From positions 112,501-176,500 of the forward strand of contig JAPXFQ010002820.1 in assembly GCA_028564705.1 (NCBI GenBank): a stretch of DNA of 64,000 nucleotides, given 5' to 3'. A program made the translations under genes and the position numbers. This document shows positions 1 through 9,320 of this stretch, piece by piece. The notes under the pieces are model-generated. The model had not been told where the DNA came from, ran no database searches, and saw only the letters and a program-made list of their open reading frames with translations. This DNA comes from Apricaphanius iberus (taxonomy: Eukaryota; Chordata; Actinopteri; Cyprinodontiformes; Aphaniidae). The number at the start of each line of letters is the position of its first letter. Position 1 is the stretch's first letter.

Positions 1-1566
1 AGTTCTTTTGTGACGACACAGATGACTATTAGTAGCGAAAGATTTATCACACAAATCACAAGAATAAGGTTTCTCACCTGTGTGAGTTCTTCTGTGATCA
101 ACCAAACTATTTCTGACTCTGAAAGACTTATCACAAAAGTCACAACGAAAAGGTTTCTCACCTGTGTGAGTTCTTCTATGCTCAGCCAAACTACTTGTGA
201 CTCTGAAAGATTCATCACACAAATCACAAGAATAAGGTTTTTCACCTGTGTGACACCTTCTGTGACTTACCAAAATACTTTTGTCACTAAAGGATTTATC
301 ACACAAATCACAAGAAAAAGGCTTTTCACCTGTGTGACATCTTCTATGAATTACCAAAAGACGTCTTTCACGAAAAGATTTACCACACAAATCACAAGAA
401 TAAGGCTTCTCACCTGTGTGACATCTTCTATGAATTATCAAAGCACTTCTGTCACTAAAAGATTTACCACACAAGTTACAAGAAAAAGGTCTTTCACCGG
501 TGTGAGTTCTCCTGTGGACAACCAAACCACTTCTGAGTGTGAAAGATTTGTCACACAGATCGCAAGAAAAAGGTTTCTCACCTGTGTGAGTTCGAACATG
601 GCCTGTCAAGCTATGCAATTTTGCAAAAGACCTGCCACACAAGTCACAAGACAAAGACTTTTCACCTCTGTGACTTCTAACATGACATGTCAAGTGATAA
701 GATTTTGTAAAAGACTTGCCACACAAGTCACAAGAAAAAGGCTTTTCATCTGTGTGAGTTCGCCTATGATTAACCAAACCTCTTTTGGATTTAAAAGATT
801 TATAACACAAATCACAAGAATGGGGCTTTTTACCTTTCTGAGTACTTCTGTTTAAAGTCAGGTTGTGACTGGGCCCATAACATTTACCACACACTTCACC
901 AGGAGAGAGTTTCTCACCTGTGTGGGATCTCAGAAGTGCAGGTAAATCCTTAACTGTATTGAAATGTTTTCCACATATTTTACAAGAAACCAAATCTGTT
1001 TGATGTCTTTTTAGTTCTGAATTGTCCAAATTGTTCCTGTGGTTTCTGGGGTCCTGATGTCTCCTCTGATCCTCATCTCTGTTTGGTCTTGAGTCATTGT
1101 GGTCATCTTCTTTCTGATGGTGATTCTCAGTTTTAGGATGATTTTTGTTCTCTTCTTTTCTATTGTTGCCTTTTTGTTCATTGAATGGAGTCACCAGCAT
1201 TCTGTTGGACTCTTGTTTTACTTCAAGCTGCTCTTTATCCAGATTGCTGGATAAATCCTCCCTTTTCTCTTCTATTTTCTCAGGTACTAGATCCTTTTTG
1301 ATTTTTATTGGTTCTGGATCTTCTTGTTTCTCTCTAGTTTGTACAGGTTCTAGCTCCTCCTTTATCTCTACATCCCACAGCCCTTTTGGTACATCATGAA
1401 GTATTTCCTCGTGAACAGGAGTAGGAGGAGAAGTCTTATTTTCCTGCTTCACAACAAAATGTCCTTTGTTTCCAGAGATCCACAGTTCAATATGTTCTTC
1501 TTTGAATGTTGGCTCACTTGTTTGCTGTTTTTCTGGTTCCTCCTTTATTTCCACCCTTTTAGGCAT
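1..1566 (-). CDS. C2H2 zinc-finger protein, gene A (partial, 3' end off window)
   Basis: Probable nuclear sequence-specific DNA-binding protein. Read on the minus strand from ATG at 1566, it starts MPKRVEIKEEPEKQQ, followed by an acidic, lysine/glutamate-rich stretch of about 150 residues with no KRAB or BTB domain. Next come two degenerate fingers: one begins CKICGKHF and lacks the first zinc-binding His, the other contains GEVCGKCY and lacks its first Cys and both His. At least ten canonical C-x2-C-x12-H-x3-H fingers follow, joined by HTGEKP-type linkers; the last is cut by the window edge. A splice acceptor (CCCTCAG) ends at 1660, so the last exon runs from 1659. The frame is also open from 1659 to the ATG, but the LPQ-type frame usual at this point in fish zinc-finger genes meets a TAA, so the internal Met is preferred. 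Genes B and C are paralogues. The family call is secure; DNA target and regulation are unknown. Confidence 0.93.
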   Translation of the reverse strand, partial: MPKRVEIKEEPEKQQTSEPTFKEEHIELWISGNKGHFVVKQENKTSPPTPVHEEILHDVPKGLWDVEIKEELEPVQTREKQEDPEPIKIKKDLVPEKIEEKREDLSSNLDKEQLEVKQESNRMLVTPFNEQKGNNRKEENKNHPKTENHHQKEDDHNDSRPNRDEDQRRHQDPRNHRNNLDNSELKRHQTDLVSCKICGKHFNTVKDLPALLRSHTGEKLSPGEVCGKCYGPSHNLTLNRSTQKGKKPHSCDLCYKSFKSKRGLVNHRRTHTDEKPFSCDLCGKSFTKSYHLTCHVRSHRGEKSLSCDLCGRSFAKLHSLTGHVRTHTGEKPFSCDLCDKSFTLRSGLVVHRRTHTGERPFSCNLCGKSFSDRSALIIHRRCHTGEKPYSCDLCGKSFRERRLLVIHRRCHTGEKPFSCDLCDKSFSDKSILVSHRRCHTGEKPYSCDLCDESFRVTSSLAEHRRTHTGEKPFRCDFCDKSFRVRNSLVDHRRTHTGEKPYSCDLCDKSFATNSHLCRHKRT

Positions 1567-1659
1567 CTTGTGTTCAAGGATGGAGTTAATCTCTTCAGTT
1601 TTCTGAACGTGTTCAGCAAGAACTTCGCAATTAGCAACAGATATGATCCTGTGGAAGGC
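1567..1659 (-). other. Start of last exon of gene A, upstream of chosen ATG
   Basis: The minus strand shows a polypyrimidine tract and CCCTCAG acceptor, then GCCTTCCACAGG. One frame reads LPQDHICC and stops at TAA. The other stays open into the MPKR start and carries CEVLAEHVQKTEEIN. LPQ(H)H followed by a CEEEVL-like run is the usual last-exon start of fish C2H2 genes, so the two halves appear to lie in different frames. This looks like an old frameshift; see findings. Confidence 0.6.
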
Positions 1660-1888
1660 CTGAGGGAATCAAGAATAGAACAACATTAATGTAGGGAATA
1701 GATGGGGTTAAGAATTCACTAGAGCTACATTTTATGGGAAGTTTCAGAGTATTTTAAAATCAAATTCCAAAATAAGATATTTGTCCTATTGGGGAATACA
1801 GTGGGGCAACAAAAAAAAAATTGGTTAGTCAGCAAATGTTCACGTTGTAGCACTTAAAAAATGAGACGCCTGTAATCTGTGTAAGGGA
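1660..1888 (-). other. Intron of gene A, shared with gene C
   Basis: This stretch aligns by eye with 62190-62415 upstream of gene C. Shared blocks include the CCCACTGTATTCCCC region and TCCCATAAAATGTAG. It confirms that the acceptor and intron 3' end descend from a common gene. Confidence 0.7.
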
Positions 1889-1898
1889 TAATGACCGA

Positions 1899-1990
1899 CG
1901 AGGTGTACATTATCAGAAAATAATGGACGACGTGGAGCAGAGGACGGTTGCTTCCGCGTCGTCCATTATTTTCTGATAATGTACACCTCG
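1899..1990. repeat. Perfect 34-bp inverted repeat (hairpin) in gene A intron
   Basis: Arms 1899-1932 and 1957-1990 are exact reverse complements (left arm begins CGAGGTGTACATTATCAG) around a 24-base loop. Imperfect pairing extends outward to about 1885 and 2004. Gene C lacks this block, so it is probably a foldback insertion. Confidence 0.85.
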
Positions 1991-2006
1991 AAGGGCATCA
2001 TCCCGC

Positions 2007-2433
2007 TTATACCATGGTCACTTACAAAAGAAGGACATACTTAATCAATTAATAATACTTTAATGTGTTTTAGAGTTAAAATCGCGAGGTTTTTTATATA
2101 TATATCTCCCGTATACAGGCGTTGCCAAGCAACGTGGCCAGAGCGAGCCGACCGCAACGATTTATCAGTGAGGGGAAGTGAGATGATGGCTTTTCCTTAC
2201 GTGACGTGATACTAAATATCATTACAGAAGGCCAGTACACTACCTACTGCTTGTGTGTGTCCAGAGAATGATGCAAATAACGTTGAGACTCCGTTGCCAT
2301 TTGAGCCAGCGCAATAATTTACAACTGTCATCAGGCAATTTGACGGGACGCCTTTCCTAGGTATACATTATCACTTTTTAATCTACACCCTCCAGCCAAT
2401 CAGAATCGAGTACTCACCCCTACCATGGTATAA
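2007..2433. mobile_element. Short non-autonomous DNA transposon-like element
   Basis: TTATACCATGGT at 2007-2018 is the exact reverse complement of ACCATGGTATAA at 2422-2433. The 427-bp segment has no coding potential. It adjoins the hairpin at 1899-1990, and both may be one insertion into the gene A intron. The ACCATGGT ends recall ISL2EU/Harbinger-like fish elements, but that assignment is a guess. Confidence 0.45.
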
Positions 2434-2449
2434 ATTAAAGATAAACCTC

Positions 2450-3120
2450 AGCTATCGACAAAGAAAATCCAGAAAATCACACTGTCTGAACTTTCAAGAA
2501 TGAACTGGGCCGGACTGCTGAAGGACGAGCAGTTTCTCTCCAAGCTCTCTGAATTTTTCGCCTTATTCTCCCTTTTACTTGGTCTTCCTAGCTTTCCTCT
2601 TAATTGATTTATGCCCCCATCCTCTGGAGCTAATGTATTAGACCGGAACACTTTTTAATATTACTTTCAAATGACCTTTGAAAGACTGAATGACTGTGGA
2701 TGAACAACTTGGCATTTTTCTCAGCCGAGAACTTTGATAAACAGCTCCAGAGAAAGGACGTCTTGGAAAAATGCTCCAAAATATGATCGCAAAATTTAGC
2801 ATTAATAAATGAGACAAACACTACAGATAACGCAGAAGGAACAAGAACCTCGTAGCCCTACGCTCACTTGGTCCAATCTCACTCAGAAGCCACATAACAC
2901 TATTCCATCATCGAAGCGTAGAATGGGAAGGACACCTCACTCAAACTATGATGAACACTGGCCAGCTCTAAAATACTAAGAAAATACATCTAAACCAGCT
3001 CTTAGGATGAAAAAACTAAAGTAAAAAAGGCTCCAACCCAAAGACAGTGACCTCTGCACACATGGGATCTCTCTAAAAATACATTCACACATAACTCCCT
3101 GAAAGATGACGATCATCGGG
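2450..3120 (-). other. Upstream/5' flank of gene A, duplicated at gene B
   Basis: Read on the minus strand, this stretch matches 37265-37930 in long blocks. One covers the GCTGTTTA...CTCGGCTGAGAAAAATG region, another the AATAGTGTTATGTGGCTTCTG region near 37540. It probably holds the promoter and first exon(s) of the paralogues. No start codon or donor can be fixed. The match to gene B breaks near 2490, where gene B lacks most of the intron. Confidence 0.65.
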
Positions 3121-3839
3121 ATTGGTCAAGGCCAACAGGAGAAATCCAGCCAGAAAAACACAGACTGAGAAGAAATCCTACAATGAATGATGACACAGCA
3201 CCCAGAAACAGCCAAAAGCAAAGGGGAAAATCCAAGAGTGTGAAGTGGAAACACAATAAAGTAAGAACCTTCTCAGCAGTTCAGGATTATTCAGTAAATG
3301 GGATCAAAATCTTCTGTAGCGAAAACACTGGTGTATACAGCTGCCCAAAGAACACCATCAGACAAATCACGGTGGTGATCCCTTCTATCGGTGGTCTTCA
3401 TCCAGGATTTAAAAAAACTCAATCCACACAGGATCACATGACATGAGCTTTAAAACTGTATTAACTCCTGATAGTCCGGTAGACTCGGTTCAATTGGCGA
3501 CCAAAACTGCAACATTGTTGCCATTTTTAGCTGATGCGGCTCGCATTCACACTGGGGTTTTTTTATCATCAGAAAGTGCAGAGCCTTGAGCAACAATTTC
3601 ACCTCCCTACCTGTGCTGGCGCTGTTGTAGAGCTGTGCTTCCTCATGCCTCAGCGGAATGTAAACTAACCCACAAGAGCAGCACATTGCAGCGGTTTTAG
3701 TATTGATCTGTTGTGTTTGGCAAATGTACCCGAGAAATACTGCAGCAGTAACTCAGAATGAACATAGAATCATGCGGAGGACTATGGAAAATTTTGTTTT
3801 GTAAAAGACAGCCAAGATGGCTCCATATGATCATTTTGC
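3121..3839. other. Unassigned stretch left of the mariner element
   Basis: I see no gene here. Short ORFs at 3183-3446 (+) and 3450-3686 (-) have no recognisable domain. The 3440-3700 part, with GATAGTCCGGTAGACTCGG, looks repeat-like, but no ends could be defined. Confidence 0.3.
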
Positions 3840-3841
3840 TA

Positions 3842-3868
3842 CAGTAGTAGCAGTTTAAAAGTTCTCAT
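3842..3868 (+). repeat. Left terminal inverted repeat of the mariner-type element
   Basis: It begins CAGTAGTAGCAG directly after TA at 3840-3841 and is the exact reverse complement of 9233-9259. Confidence 0.9.
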
Positions 3869-5285
3869 GTTTCCATGATTGGTCCTTGACTGGCCCTTGA
3901 CTGGTACGTGCCTGATCCGTCAAAGGTCCCTGACAGGTCCGTGGTGGTAATGTAATCCCCCGCAGAAGTGACGACTTCAGTGTGGCCCTCGCCGCGCCCC
4001 AGGAGCCTGAGATGAAAACCAGCTGATGCAATGCCTCTTTTGTCCACGGGGAGGAGCAGTGATTTTAATGTTAATGATTTATTGACGTATCATACTCAGG
4101 GTAGCCTATATAAATGTCATTAAAAAATGTTCCCCTATCTGTTCCTCTATGGTTTGCTGGTTTGTATGTAGCCTAAGTTTGAATGTAACTCAGAAACTCA
4201 GGGTTCAAATAGCCTACCACTGTAGTCTTATACCCAGATACAGTAGTTTTATAGCATAAGAGTGCTCTGTAATGTGAAACGTATGACAGTACTGTAGGCA
4301 ATTAGCCTACTTTTTGGGTTTCATAGGGTTAGGGAACCTGGCCAGGTTCGGGCTTAATTTCTATCATTGTCCACGGTCTCAGGACGGGCTTTAGTGGTCA
4401 GCTGATCATCTCAGCGCAATCATTTATACTGTAATAAAGTGCTGCAGTGGGCCACTAACATTATTCCGACAATACCTGTCAAGATGTTGCAGGCACACTG
4501 CATGTGTCACGATGTGGAAGACCCACTCCTCTCAGATCAAAACAGAAAACATGCTTCGACTGCTGCGTTGCGCTCTCACAGAAAATACTGAAGTGTAAAT
4601 GCAGTATTATCCCAAGTTTCAAGTTGCAGAAGTCTCCTGCATTTATATAGCAGCTCCCTGATGGCCACAAGTCAGACAAAATCTGCTGAAATCTAGAGCA
4701 AGCGGTGAGAGCGCACACAGAGACTCACACAGGCGAGACAGACTTTTACGCAACAGAAGCAAGTGGTTAAAGCTTCATATAGCTGCAGACAAAAAAAACC
4801 CCGTTATAAATCAACATGCCTTGAAATTATTCTTATTCATTTATAATTTTCAGTTTCAGGTAACAGGTCCTTTTGACCGGAGTTTCAAACATTTGTCCAG
4901 TAAATTGAAAACAGGTGCCAGTTTTCCTAACGCATGGATTCGTAGTCCTGCAGGAAAGTACTATATAGACATATGAGTCTTTGTAGCCGGGGTAATATTT
5001 ATAAATTACAGTTTTTTTTTGTTTTTTTTTTTAAACAGTTTATCCACCAGCGCAATTTTCATCCAGTCAGTCTCCAACTTTTAAGGCCAGATTACAGCTC
5101 TACGCTGAGTCAACGTGTGATTCACAGATGTGATTTACCTGTGACTAATAATGGTCATCTACCATTAATAATAAATGAAACTGTGAAGCTATAACTTTTT
5201 TTTCTTCCATTTTTATTTAAACTAGCATATTTCACACAACACAGCAAACCAAAAAAAAAAAAAAATCACGTTTTGAACGTTTTTT
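3869..5285. other. Left non-coding arm of the mariner-type element
   Basis: No credible coding region is visible. ORFs at 3865-4047, 4479-4718 and 4973-5194 lack recognisable features. Around 4940-5030 the sequence (CCTGCAGGAAAGTA, then CCGGGGTAATATTTAT) resembles 43712-43790 inside the foldback element at 43.3-45.0 kb. Confidence 0.4.
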
Positions 5286-6350
5286 TTAACGGCAATAGCC
5301 AAGGCGCTGTGCCTCAGGGTCAGTCTTGCGGGGACTTCTTAGTCTCTCATTTATTTTGTTTCTGACTCTTTGCCAATGGTCCCCAGACAGGTTAGGGAAG
5401 CGCTTTAAAACCTGTTGGTGGACCCGCTCCTTTATAATTTGAGGCAGTGGACTTTTTCCGTTTGAGCCGCTCCAGTTTGTCATCTTTCCCCAGCTCTTGT
5501 ACATATTAAATGGAGTAAACGCCATAAACACATTGGCTGCATATATGTCTGGCCGAGGTTGGTCTCCATCATGGCAGCGTCTAAAAAACTCCTCCTCACG
5601 TTCCGCTGGCAGAGCTCTAATTTCAAAGTCTGTCACGACATCCATCGGACGTGTGAGATGAACTGCTGGAGGCATGGGTTCTGGAGAGGGGCGGGGGTCC
5701 ACCGGTTCGTAAGTCAGCCGACGCCTGGCAGTTGGACTTGCTGTTGGTGGTGCAGGACTCTCCAAACGTTGAAGGCAATGTACAACGTCCTGTACGGCCG
5801 CCTCCAGCTGGCCCATTCTCCTGGAGATGTCCTCCAGTGTTTCTGTTGTGTCATTTTTACGGCCACTGACACTTGTTGCCTCAAGAGCTCCCACACGGCT
5901 TTTAATGGCCCCAATCTCGGTCACGATGAGCGCCTGGAATGAGCCAGCACAGCTCCCTGCAGCAGCGCTGACAGTGTTAGCCTGCACAAGAAAATAAGAA
6001 GGTGGAAATTATTAGTATTAGAGCAAGGTTCAGTCTTCTCACTACAGTCCTCAGGTCACTGGTACTGTTTAAATCAGTTTTAATTCAATAACTTACCGCT
6101 TTTTTCTTCACAAGCCGCACGTTTGATCTCCCCACCGGTGTTTTGGATGTGTGTGGCTTCGCATAGGGCGAGGGCTGCTTTGTCTAGTGGGAGAAAAAAA
6201 AGAGTAATTTGTTATGTTCACTAAACAAGGAAGGCTATTTAATTCTGGTTAATTATAGTGCTGTTTAAAGAAACGCGCACAAAAAGAAAAGCAACTTACC
6301 ACACGTTTTGGTCTCCTGGTCACTGGATTGTAAAAGTTGCCGGGTTCCAT
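5286..6350 (-). CDS. Three-exon accessory gene, coiled-coil plus BEN-like protein
   Basis: Exon 1 is 6350-6300 (starts MEPGNFYNPVTRRPKRV), exon 2 is 6183-6097 (TKQPSPYAKPHTSK...), exon 3 is 5981-5286, ending at a TAA. The donors are GTAAGT and GTAAGT, and the acceptors CCCACTAG and TTGTGCAG. Introns are 116 and 115 nt, and all exons join in phase 0, giving 277 residues with no stop. Residues about 68-120 form a heptad-like coiled coil; 120-150 is Pro-rich. Residues about 193-263 (YAANVF...TNWSGSNGKSPLP...KRFPNLSGDHWQRVRNKINERLR) match the pattern of a BEN domain, which in other proteins binds DNA or mediates protein contacts. It lies inside the mariner-type element, divergent from the transposase, so it probably acts with transposition or its control. 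The BEN call is pattern-based. A lone host gene between the repeats is less likely. Confidence 0.72.
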
Positions 6351-6591
6351 TTTTAGTGCAAAGATGTTGCCAAAGAGTGGAGGAAAATAATAAAGCGTTG
6401 TGTTTAATTGGCATTTTATATTCTACCTGAATGATTATTCTCTGTGTAGTGAAATTTCATTGGCTGCTTACACCTTGGGAATGCATCCGCCAATAAGATG
6501 CGTTAGTTTGCAACATGTCATTTACATAAGCATTGCAATAGGCTGTGTTTCTCCCCCCACACTGCCTGACTCAGTCTACTGTACAGCCAAG
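6351..6591. promoter_or_regulatory. Divergent intergenic promoter region within the mariner-type element
   Basis: These 241 bp separate the two divergent start codons. CCAAT-type motifs are visible in both orientations (CATTGGCTG near 6457, CCAATAAG near 6491). No clear TATA box was fixed. A shared bidirectional promoter is an inference from geometry. Confidence 0.45.
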
Positions 6592-7462
6592 ATGACACGC
6601 ATCAACAGAGAGAGTTCCCAGCAAGTGCGTCAGATGCGACTTGAAGGAAAATCAACGAGGGAGATCCATAAAAATTTGGTAGACAGGGGCATCAAAGTTA
6701 CACTAAGGGCTATAACAAAACACTACAGAGAGCCGCAACCCCGCCGCTCATGTCCGAGAGAAATGCAAAAGTAAGTTTTTTCATCCATGAATAAATGTAA
6801 AATTTGGCAAGGCCCGCTTCTGTCCAATGATAAAAGAACGCAACAAAGTGAAAAGGCTGGAACAGGCGACTCTGTGGAACAACTCTGGAGAGACCTGGCA
6901 TGATGTTCTGTTTACAGATGAAACAACTGTTGCATTGGAACACTACGCCAGACAGAGTTTCCACAAGAAGGGCCACGTCGTGGCGAAACCTCAGCCAAAA
7001 CATCCTTTGAAGCTGCATGTTTGGGGAATGATTTCCCGGCAAGGTGCAGGTCCAATGGTAATCTTCGAGGGAATAATGGATCGAAAATACTTTAAAGAGA
7101 CCATCATTAAAGAACACGCCGCACCATACATAAGGACATATTTTGGGTCTGACCATCGCTTCTTCCAGGACAATGATCCAAAACACACCGCTGCTGGAGC
7201 GTACATGGCGTCTGAGGGGATCAACTGGGTGAAAACTCCGCCAGAGTCACCAGACTTTAATCCCATTGAGCTTGTTTGGCACTCAATGAAAGATTTTATT
7301 TGGAAGGAGGCTAAGCCAGGTACCAAGCAGGAGCTTGTTGACGCCATACATAGGTTTTGGGACACAAGAGTCAATGTGAACTTTTGCAACAGACTTATCA
7401 CAGGACTGTCAAAAGTTGTGAGGTGTGTTATTGAAAACGAAGGGGGGCACAGTGGAAAATAA
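6592..7462 (+). pseudogene. Tc1/mariner-type DDE transposase, internally disrupted
   Basis: This would cut and paste the surrounding element. The first part (6592-6774, start MTRINRESSQQVRQM) encodes a helix-turn-helix of the paired-like DNA-binding domain and stops at TAA. The second (6812-7462) encodes the catalytic core: D in FTDETT (codon near 6917), D in QDNDPKH, and E in SPDFNPIE, with 32 residues between the last two. Tc1-type enzymes usually have 34, so two residues seem missing. Only 37 bp separate the parts and no splice join restores frame, so the second helix-turn-helix and linker are absent. Total coding is about 277 residues against the usual 340. The core is otherwise free of stops. 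It is probably inactive. Confidence 0.85.
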
Positions 7463-9232
7463 AAGTTCTGGTGGTCATGTATAATAAAAATAAAAAAAAT
7501 AGGCCTACCGCACTTCTTTTACATTTCCTGTTATGTTGTTTAAATAATAAATGTTCACCAAGCGGCAAATAATGGTTTGTGTCTTTTGTTTTTGCCTCAA
7601 TGTCACGGAATGAAATAAACGGAATGAAAATAAATAAAAATTAAAAATGGTATGTGCAGTAGGGATTCTCATCCGCAGAACATCTGCTAAGATGGTGACA
7701 CCAAGTTATCGTAACAGTAACAAGGCTACTTTTAGTAAGAAGTTTGTGGAGTGCTTTTTAACAGAGAACAAGAGTACATACTGCACATAGGATGTCAGGG
7801 ACTCATTGCCACTATAAGTTAATACAAGTCAAATGTTTCTATAGAGTAAAGCTGGCTAACCTATTGTACTCGCTGATGATCATCCTGAATGCAACCCCCA
7901 ACTTAACAACACACCATAGACTCCAGGTCATTCACACCTCCTAAAGAACATTACCATCTCCAAGCATCCCCCCACCAAGCTTTCGTGACCATCCCTACAG
8001 TATGTAACCATGTCTATTCTGTTGTTATTGTAAACATTTCACAACTAATCTGCTGCAATTATCCAACAAGGCACATTTAGCTTTGTCACCATTCAAACCA
8101 ATGTGTCTAACCCATTAGTACAGTGGATATCAACCTTTTTGTCAACCAGATGTGGCTAAAACAACAACGCACATGTTTTTAATTTTTTTTCTGTGTCCCC
8201 ACCCTGCATACGCACACACACACACACACACACACTACTACCACCACAAATTCGCCGAGTGCTTCACTGACCAGAATCTGACCCGCACAGATCAGAGTCG
8301 CATACAAACGCAGTGTTGATACAATGCATTTTGGAGAAAACAATGAAGCAGAAAACAACTCTCTGTTTGAAATTATTTAATTTAATATGAATTTCACAAC
8401 GCTTTATTTTAGAATGTTTAAGTAAACTAATGTTTAAGTTTACAATTAATATATAATATACACAACAACTTAATTAAGAATTTATTATAAAATATATAAA
8501 TTGATAAATATGATAAATACGCTATTACGCTGTTTTTGCGTTGTGTATCTCATTACCATCTTCAAGCATCCCCCCACCAAGCTTTGCTCCCCATCGCTAC
8601 AGTATGTAACCAGGTCTATTCTGGTGTTGCAAACATTCCGTGGTGAGCCGAATAGTCATGTGATTGCATAAATATTATAAATAGGCTATTACGTTGTTTT
8701 GCGTTGTGGAACTCTGTCATTTTCATCCAACAACAATAACATAAAAAAACACGAGTTTATCAGAAAATTAAAGGAAAGTACATTAGGTTTTAAAAAAGTT
8801 ATACTTTAGGTTCATAGAAATAAATCAAATTGTTTACAGATATAACGTTTAAGGCTACTTGTTATAATGTTTTACAGAACTCATTTGGTGAAGTTTGGCC
8901 CGTGTTAGGAGAACTTAAGTTTATGGAGCCTATGATAAACTTTGACAATAGAAGAAGCAGGTTAATTACAAAAAAGTTAGCAGTTTGTGTTGTTACATCC
9001 AAAATGGTTTTTCTTCAGTGGACGTGATAATAACATCATGTCGATGAGAATTCTGTGAGAGAAGCGCCATCACCTGGTCATACTCTGTATTTCAATTAAT
9101 GGGTGGAGTTGCAGTAAAACTTTGACACTCCCACGAGAAAGACGGGAGGCCACTCCGGCCACTGGGATTTGGAGGGAACTCTGCCGTTAATGGGCTGGAA
9201 AGGGCACGCCATTCGTCCGGCGTTTACTCCGA
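7463..9232. other. Right non-coding arm of the mariner-type element
   Basis: AATAAA occurs at the transposase stop (near 7460) and again near 7545. An approximately 80-bp block recurs directly at about 7955-8040 and 8556-8640 (AAGCATCCCCCCACCAAGCT). A second block (CTATTACG.TGTTTTGCGTTGTG) recurs at 8521-8545 and 8685-8707. An AC dinucleotide run fills 8212-8235. The ORF at 8830-9027 has no recognisable features. Confidence 0.5.
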
Positions 9233-9259
9233 ATGAGAACTTTTAAACTGCTACTACTG
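9233..9259 (-). repeat. Right terminal inverted repeat of the mariner-type element
   Basis: Exact reverse complement of 3842-3868, followed by the TA duplication at 9260-9261. Confidence 0.9.
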
Positions 9260-9320
9260 TATGAGTAGGACAGCCTGAATACAACTTCCAGCACAGATAC
9301 CTTATGAAGACATTGAGCAA

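Larger units (their letters stand above)
3842..9259 (+). mobile_element. 5.4 kb Tc1/mariner-type transposon with an accessory gene
   Basis: A perfect 27-bp terminal inverted repeat occupies 3842-3868 (starting CAGTAGTAGCAGTTTAAAAG) and 9233-9259, each flanked by TA (3840-3841 and 9260-9261). This is the target signature of Tc1/mariner elements. Inside are a plus-strand transposase (6592-7462, disrupted) and a divergent minus-strand spliced gene (5286-6350). Family members are usually 1.3-2.5 kb, so 5.4 kb is unusually long. About 1.4 kb of non-coding sequence lies left of the genes and 1.8 kb right, and may include nested insertions. The boundaries are directly supported; the family name is open. 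Confidence 0.85.

Noticed and set aside
10..855. Long plus-strand open frame opposite the zinc fingers of gene A
   Set aside because: It is the antisense of HTGEKP-linked fingers; the repeating pattern keeps the opposite frame open. The same effect gives open frames opposite genes B and C.
5559..5942. Plus-strand open frame over the accessory gene
   Set aside because: Opposite strand of exon 3 of the spliced minus-strand gene, which has consensus splice sites and a BEN-like domain.
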